64,000 nucleotides of DNA from Limnanthes douglasii subsp. nivea (lineage: Eukaryota > Streptophyta > Magnoliopsida > Brassicales > Limnanthaceae), in NCBI GenBank assembly GCA_036936605.1, contig JAUPFV010000004.1, positions 141,342,973-141,406,972 on the forward strand, in the 5' to 3' direction. The notes below the pieces were generated by a model. That model was given only the letters and a program-made list of their open reading frames with translations. It searched no databases and was not told the origin of the DNA. Each line of letters opens with the position of its first letter. Within the stretch, counting starts at the first letter, position 1. Below, one piece after another: positions 1-9,399 of this stretch. Position numbers and translations under genes: made by a program.

Positions 1-3000
1 TTCACAGCCTTGTTGAAATTATCAAAAGGCTTGTCGAACTTGCAATGATTCCTGTTATACCAGATTGTCCAAACTATCAGTTGTGGAATAATGCGGGTAA
101 CATGGAATTTATTGCAAGACGACTTAAACCAAACTAAGAGCATATGTCTTAGACTCATAAATCTCCTGACAGGGACCCTAAACATAACCCCATAATAATT
201 CCATATTTGCCAAGCATAGCTGCAGTTTATGAATAGGTGAGTTAAATCCTCACAACTACAACAAAATTGGCACTTATAGACTATAGCAAAGTGCCTCTTG
301 ATTAGGATGTCATCAGTAGGTACAAAATTCTTCAGTAACCTCCAGCAAAGAAAAGAAAACTTAGTTGGTATAAAGCTATGCCAAATCTTTTTGTAAAAGA
401 AAGAAGTGTTATTTTTAATGTTGATATTTTCCCAGGTTTTTTTTGTGCAAAATTTTTTATCACTTGAAAGGCTCCACTCAATATTATCTTCCTTATCATG
501 ACAGACTTTAACACAGTTAATGTGTTGCTGTCTCTCATGAGAAAGGAATGATATTAAACTGGAGTCCCATAAACCATCTTTCCAAAATGTATTAATTTTT
601 GCTGGTAGATACCAAGAGTTTTGATCAGTTACTATAGGAGGCATCTTGTGCCAAGAATCTCTCCAAAAGTCTATATTTCCTCTGCCCACATTCCGGAGAA
701 TGAAGAGGTCAGCCCTCTCTCTAATTGAACAGAGACCCTTCCACACAATTGAGTCACCAATACCACACTTAGCACTGAGAGGGTGCCTGTCCCTACAGTA
801 AGTCTTAGATATTAGATCAGTCCAAAGAGACTTCCCTCTTCTAAAATAGTACTAGAGTTTATAGGCAAATGAAAGCTGAATATCAGATAGGAGTTTAATA
901 TTCAATCCACCCTCCTTGAAGGGCTTACATAGCCCACTCCAACCAGACCAGTGCATAGCATGCTCATTCACTTTTGGCCTCCATAGAAACTTATTAAAAC
1001 AAAGATCAATTTTGTGCAATATATTTTTAGGTATTATGCTGTTTTGCATTCTGAAAAAGATAATGGGGTGAAGAACATGCCTTATAAGTGACAATCTGCC
1101 ACTATAAGACAAGTTCTTCAGGTCCCATTCATTGATTTTGTTATAAATTTTAGCTAAAAGAGAAGTATAATGCATTCCTTTGTTGTTTGCAGCAATGGTA
1201 GTCCCTAAATAGGTGAATGGAGCACTATCAGTTTTGAAGCCCATGGTAGCATTTATTCTGGCAGCATTGGCTCTAGAACACCTTGAAGAGGTAATCACTT
1301 TAGTCTTCTCAATATTAATCAGTTGGCCAGACTCCTGCTGATATTTGTTGAGCAGGTTACTCAGTTCTTTTATTGATGAAGGAGAACTATTAGTGAAAAC
1401 AACAATGTCATCTGCAAATGCAATACAAGGTAAGATGTAGCCTGATTTTATGTAGAATTGCATATTAATATTAGAAACATATAGGTTCTCCAAGCCCCTC
1501 AAAAGTGCTTCCTCAGCCAGGATAAAAAGGCAAGGAGATATATGATCTCCTTGTCTTAATCCTGTTTTCTGAGGAAAGTACCCTGAACAAGACCCATTAA
1601 TAAGCACATATATCATAATATTTGAAATCAGTCTATAAATTATAGAAGCAATATCATCTAGAAAAAACAAAACACTTTAAAGTTTTAATGATAAAGGCGT
1701 GAGACATCCTGTCAAACACCTTTGTCATGTCAAATTGAATGATGATATTGCCTTTAGAAGGCTTTCTCCTAATGTGATGAAGCATTTCCTTAATGATTAG
1801 TATGTTATCATGAATTAACCTTTCTTTTACAAAAGCACTCTGCCCTCTAGAAATAATTCTAGGAAGAATGCAAGAGATTCTTCTGTTAATGAGGGCAGAT
1901 GTCAGTCTGTTCAAGATAGTACACATGCTTAACGGTCTATAATTGTTCCAGGTAGTAGGATTAGCCATTTTGGGGACCAGGACAATCCCAGTAGCAAACA
2001 CTCCTTTTTGGATAGCTCTACCATCCAGGTAAGAATTAAGAGCTTTGCATAGGTCATAATTAATAATATTCCAGCATTGCTTAAGAAAGTAAATATTAAA
2101 CCCATCTATGCCTGGTGCACTGTCTTGCTTCATACCACTTATAATAGCTCTGACTTCCTCACTAGTTGTAGGCTTAGATATCTCAGTATTTTCCCTGTCC
2201 AAAACAAGCTTAGGTATATTGTTTAAAATAGAGTATTGCTCACTAATAGCTGCACCAATGTCAGGTTCATGAGAAAGGATCTTTTTGAAATGAGCCACAG
2301 CAGAGGAGGCAATCTCACATTGATCAGTAAGCCAATTATCATTTTCTTTAATACCAGCAATAAAATTTTTCTTTCTTTTCTTAGATACATAGCTATGATA
2401 TAATTTCGTGTTTCCATCACAATCATTTAACCATGAATTGAAGCATTTCTGCTTCCAATAACTTTCCTCATCCTTTAACGCAAGAATGAGGACACTGTTA
2501 ACCTTTGAAAGCTTAGATTTAGAAACATTATCTTTAAGAGACTGATGAAGCAATTCACAGTTCTCTACATCTATAGAAGCCTCCTTAACCTTATTAAAAA
2601 TGTTTCCAAAGGTTGCAAAATTCCAACTTTTCAAATGCTTTTTCAGTCTTTTAAGCTTAAACCAAAAAATGGTGCTATCCTCTCCATTACAATGCTTGGA
2701 CCAGTTCTGATTCACAATAGTCATGAAATCAGGATGATTAGTCCAAGCATTGATAAACTTAAAAGATCCTTTCTTACGATTAGAATTAGTGTTAGTGTCT
2801 TTACAAAAAGAGATTAACAAAGGGGCATGGTCAGAGCAGGTTCTGACCATGTGACAAACCTGAATGCTTAAGTCATTAAGCATATTCTGATTAACCAACA
2901 CCCAATCTAACCTCTTCCAATTGTTGTTATTGCTCCAGGTGTAACAAGAGCCACTATATCCAGGAACATCTAAATTGCAGTGTCTTATGAACTCATTGAA

Positions 3001-3462
3001 GTCCTCAGCACTGGCACCATCATAATTCACACAATGTAGCTGGTCATCAGGGCATCTGGTGGTGTTAAAATCCCCTGCCAAGATCCAAGGACTATCACAG
3101 GTAATGGAACTAAGCTGGTTCCAAAGTAATTTCCTCTGCAATCTCTGATTTTTAGCGTAGACTGAAGTAAAAAAACAATTAAAAGTAGCATAACTAATTT
3201 GAACATGTAAGAACTGATCATGATCAGTAACCACCAAAATACTAATGTCTTTTGGCTAGAACAGCCAAAATTTGTTGGAAGAGTTAACCAAGTAGTTCTC
3301 AAAACCAATTCTCCTAGCAACCAATTCCACCTTATCAGCCCTGGCCATGGGCTCTTGAATCGCAATCAATTTAACATTCTCACTTTTAATGATAAACTCC
3401 AGCCTAACAATCGTAGGATTATTATGTATACCTCTTGCATTCCAGCTTATAACCTTAATCAT
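1..3462 (-). pseudogene. LINE-A ORF2: endonuclease / reverse transcriptase / zf-RVT (broken, partial)
   Basis: This ORF would nick target DNA and copy the element RNA by target-primed reverse transcription. The ATG at 3462 opens the AP-endonuclease domain (ISWNARG, AIQEP, LAGDFN, SDHAPLL). The reverse transcriptase follows, with a QFDMTKVFD box, GLRQGDHISP and the catalytic FADD at about 1407-1412. A zf-RVT segment is readable in another frame at about 190-400 (CWRLLKNF, then Cys/His residues). Lesions are an in-frame TAG at 3256-3258 where a Trp is expected, a frameshift near 1660, a TAG at 852-854 and a further frame change before zf-RVT. The start is supported by an 8-nt overlap with the ORF1 stop. 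Assignment is firm; the protein is not functional. Confidence 0.9.
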
Positions 3463-4750
3463 TAGAAGAGTTTTTTAGAACTTTTTCTCTCTTTTTAAGA
3501 GAGTTTATTGACAATCGGTTTGAGTTGCTATTCCAGTTAGCAGATTTTACCATTCTTGAAATAACTGTCTCAAAATCTTGATCAGGATCATTGGTGCTCA
3601 TTCTTGGAGAAGTGTTGTAGCTACTAGCCTTTCCACCTCGAGGAGAAGCCTGCAAATTGTTCCTGTCCAAGCAATTCTCTTCTTCCTCTAAGTTTTGAAG
3701 GGCACTGATAATATCAGGGTCATTGTTAGAAATAGTTCTCTCCTTCACCGGACTCCCCACACTTGTAGAAGGGCAAGACACACTTGTAGTAGACCTGTCT
3801 TGCTTTGTAATGATTGATTTAATCTTTCTCCTGTACACATGAGTAAAGGCTTGGACCTTTGTAGGCTTAGTAGCATTATCACATTTGTCAGTTTCCTGTA
3901 AAGACTCTTGTCGAATAACCTTGCTTTCAGTAATATCATTACTTTCTTTTACTTTCTTTGAATCCATCGATGTATTCTTTTTACATTTATCAGACTCGTG
4001 ACCAATATGGTTGCAAGACTTACAGTATCCAGGTACATTTTTATAACTAACAGATATGTATACCACATCACCCTCACCAAACTCAACTTTTAACTTCCTT
4101 TTAAGAAATCTTGAGACATCAATCTCAATCAATGCAAAGCATGCATTCCAGTTTGCTCTATTAACATCAGGGATAACTACATGATGAACTAACCCCAGTG
4201 ATGAAGCCAGAGCATGTATAACAGAGCTGTTATACATAAATTCTGGCACTTTTTCGAACCTGACCCACAACAGAGCCACCGGGCATTCAAAGTTTCTTGA
4301 ACTTTGTGGGCACCACTTGACAACTCTCATCATCTTACCATCAACCTTCCAAAACCTTCTTACCCATAACCTGCCAGCATCTTCTAACACAGAAAATTCA
4401 ACTAGAATCTGTCTAGAATCAATCGTAACATAAGTGTAGGCACCCTTGAACTTGAATGATTCAAGAAAGCTTTGAAACGCCTGCCTTTTAGGGATCCCAT
4501 CGTTGAACTTGACTATAAGAGTAGTCCTTGACTGGGCGCAAAGATCAGCCTTCACCTGACCTGCAAACTTGATGACATTGAGATCATCGAGCACTGTAAC
4601 ACTTTCCGGCCTGTACTCTGTAAACTCATCCTTCTTCATTACCACATCAGAATACAATCTTTTCGTAGATTCAGCCTTTTCATTTGTAGACACACCAGCC
4701 TTGCCATTCAACGGTGGGAACCCAGCATCATCCACCATGTTCATTTCCAC
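3455..4750 (-). CDS. LINE-A ORF1: gag-like RNA-binding protein with CCHC zinc knuckle
   Basis: A 431-residue open frame. In plant L1 elements ORF1 binds the element RNA to form the transposition particle. Residues about 60-235 match the DUF4283-type domain that precedes the zinc knuckle in these proteins (VLWVRF-like core and FMYN segment). The knuckle CKSCNHIGHESDKC at residues 243-256 fits C-X2-C-X4-H-X4-C with all ligands present. The C-terminal third is polar and low in complexity. The first Met at 4750 was chosen because it gives the longest frame. The stop overlaps the ORF2 start in the string ATGATTAA. There is no internal stop, unlike ORF2. Whether it is expressed cannot be judged. 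Confidence 0.88.
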   Translation of the reverse strand: MEMNMVDDAGFPPLNGKAGVSTNEKAESTKRLYSDVVMKKDEFTEYRPESVTVLDDLNVIKFAGQVKADLCAQSRTTLIVKFNDGIPKRQAFQSFLESFKFKGAYTYVTIDSRQILVEFSVLEDAGRLWVRRFWKVDGKMMRVVKWCPQSSRNFECPVALLWVRFEKVPEFMYNSSVIHALASSLGLVHHVVIPDVNRANWNACFALIEIDVSRFLKRKLKVEFGEGDVVYISVSYKNVPGYCKSCNHIGHESDKCKKNTSMDSKKVKESNDITESKVIRQESLQETDKCDNATKPTKVQAFTHVYRRKIKSIITKQDRSTTSVSCPSTSVGSPVKERTISNNDPDIISALQNLEEEENCLDRNNLQASPRGGKASSYNTSPRMSTNDPDQDFETVISRMVKSANWNSNSNRLSINSLKKREKVLKNSSND

Positions 4751-4810
4751 CGCCCTTCAACAGGCAGTGCCTGCGAAGGCCACTCCACCCCCGTCGATGA
4801 AGCACTATTA

Positions 4811-5184
4811 AGGTTGCTTTCCTATACTTTACGTAAAACAAATACAAAGGAGCAATTTCTTAGGAGCCAAGAAACTAAAACCTCTTCTTGAAGCTTTCTT
4901 GAGAGAGAAGGAAAACTTTCAATCTTGTTGAATTTCAATGTAATATCAAATTTTAAATATTTTCTAAAACAACTATTTTCCATGATCAAATTACCCAAGG
5001 GATACCCATTAATCAAAATATTCAACCAACTATGTCTCCTCGCCAGTAATATAATTAAAACGCGACTTGTATTTCACATGGTGGAGACGTTATTTTCTAT
5101 CATAAACTGATTTAAATAATACATTAGGGGAGTTGCAGTATGATCCGGACCCCAACTACAAACAACTGCTATAATTTATTATAA
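4811..5184. other. Presumed LINE-A 5' leader and flank, no gene seen
   Basis: This stretch lies upstream of LINE-A ORF1. It probably holds the element's 5' untranslated region and then the insertion-site flank, but no boundary or target duplication is visible. Only short chance frames occur on either strand. Confidence 0.4.
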
Positions 5185-5612
5185 TATATTTATGGGTTAA
5201 GAACACCATATGTCCTCCATGTTTGTCACTTGTAACATATCAGTCCCTATTTTTTGTCTCTGTAATAAACCGGTCCCCTATGTTTTAAAAACGTAACAAA
5301 CAGATCCTTTTCTGAAAATTTGAGGGACCTGTTTATTAAAAATCGAAAACGTGAGAGACCTGTTTATTACAGACATGAAGGACCTATTTATTAAAAAAAA
5401 AGGATCTATTTGTTATATTTTTAAAACATAAAGGACCGGTTTATTACAAAGACAAAGAATAGGGACTGATGTGTTACAAGTGACAAACATGGAGGATCTA
5501 TGGTGTTTTTTACCCTATATTTATGCAGACTGACAATTCCATGCAAGTCATTAGCTGCTATTATTATAGTATATTTATGCGGACTGACAATCCCATGCAA
5601 GTCATTAGCGTC
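5185..5612. repeat. Short tandem repeat (about 55-bp unit) split by a MITE
   Basis: The unit containing TATATTTATGC, a GACTGACAAT-like string, GCAAGTCATTAG and a CTGCTATTATTATAG-like segment occurs at about 5516-5570 and again at about 5570-5612 with few differences. The left part of another copy (CTGCTATAATTTATTATA) lies at about 5167-5184, directly before the MITE. The simplest reading is a 2-3 copy tandem repeat whose first copy received the MITE insertion. Confidence 0.7.
5194..5515. mobile_element. Mutator-type MITE (322 bp, long terminal inverted repeats)
   Basis: The two ends are reverse complements over about 110 bp. The left end begins GGGTTAAGAACACCATA and the right end finishes TGGTGTTTTTTACCC. 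The element is flanked by a perfect 9-bp direct repeat, TATATTTAT, at 5185-5193 and 5516-5524. Long terminal inverted repeats starting with G and a 9-bp target duplication are the signature of Mutator-superfamily MITEs. It has no coding capacity. The whole sequence would fold into one long hairpin if transcribed, so it is a plausible small-RNA source. Confidence 0.88.
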
Positions 5613-8320
5613 AAAGTTAATATATGAATCAGGTTTGCAGTAAATATGGGAGGATATCTAGCCTTGATGAACTTCTAAATCAGAAAACCGTCTCTTCCTT
5701 CAAGAGCTCGAGACACCTGCCAGGGAATATGCTCCTACAACTGTTAGTAAATTCCGATTGTTAAGAGACAAGCTTGTATACTCACCAAGGCAACCCGAAT
5801 TGAGAGAAACCATTGTATCAACAAACGGTTACCCAAGCTAAACACAGACAAAACTTTTCTTGTTAAGATTACTCGAAAAATATTCAGAAGTTGGTATGTT
5901 GAGCGACATCGGCTCGGGAGACACGATGGCCATATAGAATGAATATCCTCCCGTAATAACTGTTTGTACTTGTCAGTTAGGATCTTGATCTAGGCAATCA
6001 TTAAAATCCATAACGAATAATGATTCATGCCTAATTACTATGATCGCAGTAGTTGGCTTTGCCGCTCAGGATGGTACTATAGGCACCGAGCCTGACTAGT
6101 CCTCTGCGAGGCGATAATAATTGCAACGCTCTATCCCACTATCCATTTTTTTTCTTTTGAGGCTGTATGGTTGCACACAAACTTCTGTAAACCCTTTTTA
6201 TGTTCAATGTGATAGACCGTGGGTACAAAGAGAAAGTGTATGTTGCCCTACAAATCTATTATCCCTTTTGAGAAAGTGAAACTGTGGTACTTCTTCATAA
6301 ATCAAATGCAGCGTACAAAGGAAATAAATAGGCAATAAACGAGGTGGGAGTTACAAAATTAAAATCCACTAATCCCACTTCTCTCTTCACTTAATGCCCG
6401 TTACGTAACTCCTACACCCACGTAAAACTCTAAGACTCAATTTAATACTAACGGTTACTATAACTTAAATAAATAAATAAAACATGTTTAGATTAAATAT
6501 ATAAAATGCAACAACTTCATCAATTCCCCTTTGTTAGTCAAGGATTGTATCTTTCAAGGCCCGACACTCCATGTTGGAATAACCCATATTAGTTATGATA
6601 GGTTAAAACTCTTATAGTTACTCCAGCTCGAACGGTAAGAGTAGGCTTACATAATCGAACAAAGTCCTTAGACTGTCATATACTATATTCACATTATGAG
6701 TTAGCTTAATATAAGTCATATTATCATAATTCTGTACACAATTTGGTTTATAACCATTAGTCCACCGTTCATCCCATTAATGGTTACTTATATCCTCTCG
6801 GTATGGCGTCCTACTATAGTTCTTTGTGTTTGGTCCCGCTATCGGGGTGCTGAAGGGTTGTGTTGTGGCCCTGACCACTGTTTGAAGACATGTAGACGCA
6901 CTTGTGCATTCTCAAGCACCTTGATCTATGACTCACTTGTGACTAAAGATCTCCGAAACTAACGCCTTTTTTATATATATTTTTCTATAAAAAACATGGT
7001 ATCAACCCTTGTCAAAATGATGCAAATTACACTTCCTTATCATAGAAAACAATGTTTGGATTCCAGATAAATTTCCGAAGTTTTGTAAACAATTTCTTAT
7101 TGAAATATTTTTGGGGTTCTCCAAAAACTTCAATTGGATAAAATCAGAGAGATTTCAATTGAACAGAGAGTATGCAATTGATGTGATTTCGTCCAACATA
7201 ACCCATCCTTTACGAAATTCGACCAACAAAATCAGTTTGGCAGTTAGGGTAATTAAGGTATTTAACATGAATTGTATTAAAACGGCTGAAATTGAAATTT
7301 GAATACACCTTCAAATTTCCAATTTTGAAATTCCGTTGACTTGCAATAATAGCCAATTTAACCAAGCCAGCTCAACCCCAGCCATGAGCTCCCCTGGCTC
7401 CCCTTGGATCTCGCTAGGGGCTCCGCCCTTGGAACCCGCAATGGGCTACAACCATTGACCCTGTTGATCATAATATAATCTAACAAGCGCGCACTCCGCA
7501 CTCTACGACTTGTTTGATAATTTATCATATTTAAATTGGTCGACTAGTCGATCTAATTACACTAAAATATTTAACATTTACAACCCTCCAAATCACACAC
7601 ATTATCCGTAAAACGACGTGTGTAACCATGTAATATCTCTATTTGCTCCTATTTACAACATATTATGTACTTGTAATCCGCTTTAATTATCTTATTACCA
7701 ATGAATTGATCTCTGCAGCGTGATCATATCTCGTCGAATATGTGGATAGATCTGAGGGTAGTTGTTTGAATCAAATTAGCGCGTTGACTCTTAACTTCAT
7801 AAATAAAGTATGACAAATAAAATGGTCGTCCTTGCCATACATTAGCATCTCGTTCTTGAACTAATTAATCATCCACATCATTCAAACCATCATATTTGTC
7901 CATTTTAGACGGATTAAATTTTGATAGGAGCTCATAATACAAAACCTCAGGTGCCAAAGCCGACTTAAAATTGGTTATCTTGAGCTGTCTGGCTCATCTT
8001 GAATAATGGTTTCTTTTATGAGAAGGAAAGGTTGACGAATTTGAAAGAGGGGGTGCGGTCGGATAAGATTTTACTTGCTTGGGTGAAGCGGTCAGGTAAT
8101 GGTTTCATTGTTGATGGACATTGGTCGGGTATTGGGTTCACAGATGAGGGAACACAGCCATATGAAAATAAATCTCTAAATGATTAGTAAATTGATATGA
8201 GACACCATAGAAGTAAGTATGGATCATGTTGAGGCAATGATGGATATGCGTGTTGATTTTAAAGATTAGAGGTTACGAGAATTTTTGAAGATTGGAAGAA
8301 ACATAATTCATGACACAACT
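5613..8320. other. Unassigned non-coding region
   Basis: About 2.7 kb without a frame I can assign to a family. A GC-richer patch at about 7370-7450 stands out from AT-rich surroundings, and 6570-7760 has the texture of an old LTR, but no partner copy is in the window. A 62-codon plus frame at 7999-8187 starts with ATG but has no recognisable domain. The last 130 bp are the left flank of gypsy-A. I see no RNA gene here. Confidence 0.5.
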
Positions 8321-8325
8321 TCCTT

Positions 8326-8687
8326 TGATGAGGTATGATTTTTCTTTAGTAAATTGCTAAGGAAGAATTCTAGAGAGAGAAAGAGCTAAAGATTTTTTAG
8401 AGAGAGAAAACACAAATACAAATGAGTTTCCAAGTAAAAAGTGTTCAACCCATTTATTAGAGTAGTCTGGTCCTTTATATAGAGGAGCCAAGACTAGGTC
8501 TCAAACTGAAATCTGTTACACAAAGTGGGCTAATTGCTGTTTAGTCTTCACTAATTACACATAATTACAAATATCCTCTAAAACTTACATCAGTCACGAA
8601 TTAAGGACAAGACTTTCATTACTTACAATTAAATCCTTAAATTTACATTATTTACAATTTAGTCCTTAAAATCCTATTTCTATATGA
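8326..8687 (-). repeat. Gypsy-A 3' LTR (362 bp)
   Basis: Matches 18626-18987 along its whole length. In plus orientation it runs from TGATGAGG to TATATGA, where the other copy reads TATATCA, so one base of the canonical TG...CA end has changed. It carries a TATA-like box for minus-strand transcription at 8474-8483. Confidence 0.93.
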
Positions 8688-8699
8688 GAAGCCCCCCTA
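8688..8699 (-). promoter_or_regulatory. Gypsy-A polypurine tract
   Basis: Reading the minus strand, a run of six G (GGGGGGCTTC) abuts the start of the 3' LTR. This is where plus-strand DNA synthesis would be primed. The same arrangement, with GGGGCTCC next to TGATGAG, is seen at the gypsy-B LTR. Confidence 0.75.
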
Positions 8700-9146
8700 G
8701 TTCTCATGTCAATAAATGAATGAGAACTAAAAAAATCTTCAAATCCATATGTCTTCGAATCCTAATATCTTCAAAAACTCCCATATGCTATGTAACCTAT
8801 GATAAACTTAAAAACAAACATTCGAAGTAGTTATCTTAAATGGTCATTTGAAGCACTTACGCAATTTAACATCTCAAAACGTATTCAAATAAAAAAATAA
8901 AAACAAAATGGCCTTAAAACAGAGTAGTAAAATGTTGCCTTGAAATAGCCTTCGAAGCATTACGTAAGCAGATCGTCTTTGAATAATCATCTTCGAATAT
9001 AACCGTTGCATATGTAACCTTTAAATTCATCATAACCCTAGAGGTCTAGCCTGACAGATGTCGAGCATCTAATCAATTCACCGATTCGTATTCCAACCCA
9101 TCATCACAGAAGTCTTTCCACCTTCACACACCTTCACTCACTTTAG

Positions 9147-9153
9147 TATATAA
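9147..9153 (+). promoter_or_regulatory. TATA box upstream of the gypsy-A antisense gene
   Basis: TATATAA on the plus strand, followed by a pyrimidine-rich leader and, 247 bp downstream, the aORF ATG at 9400. Gypsy-B has TATAAATT about 100 bp before its aORF ATG, also followed by a CT-rich leader. Conservation of the arrangement supports a dedicated internal promoter. Confidence 0.6.
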
Positions 9154-9399
9154 CAACCTTCCTTTCATTTCCACTCTCCTCACACATAAACGTTTTTAGA
9201 GAGAAGTCAGAGTTTTTGCCTACCTTCATCGTGTTCTTCCCATTTTCTTAGGATTTTCGCCAGAAAATTTAAACTTTCTGACCAATATTCATCCCCTCCG
9301 ATCAACCCTCACTTGGTTTATAAGAAAGAAACCAAGAACCAAAAAATCGAAGGCAATTCTAGCCAAAACACTAGAATCTTTAGATATGACAGCAATTTT

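Larger units (their letters stand above)
1..4810 (-). mobile_element. LINE-A, L1-type non-LTR retrotransposon, cut by left window edge
   Basis: A two-ORF non-LTR retrotransposon lies on the minus strand. ORF1 is an RNA-binding zinc-knuckle protein. ORF2 carries an endonuclease, a reverse transcriptase and a zf-RVT region. The 5' end lies near 4.8 kb and the 3' end lies beyond position 1, because the last readable residues are the W-x-x-R-N segment that leads into the RNase H of plant L1 elements. ORF1 is open while ORF2 has two stops and frameshifts, so the copy is dead but fairly recent. No poly(A) tail or target-site duplication can be seen inside the window. Confidence 0.93.

Noticed and set aside
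2545..2817. Plus-strand open frames inside LINE-A, also 3220-3465 and 4569-4811
   Set aside because: They are complements of clear minus-strand LINE coding sequence and have no domain of their own.
6570..7760. Possible solo LTR starting TGTTGGAAT
   Set aside because: No second copy, no target duplication and no clear end could be found.
7999..8187. 62-codon plus frame beginning MNNGFFYEKERL
   Set aside because: Short, no domain recognised, no splice partners; could be chance.
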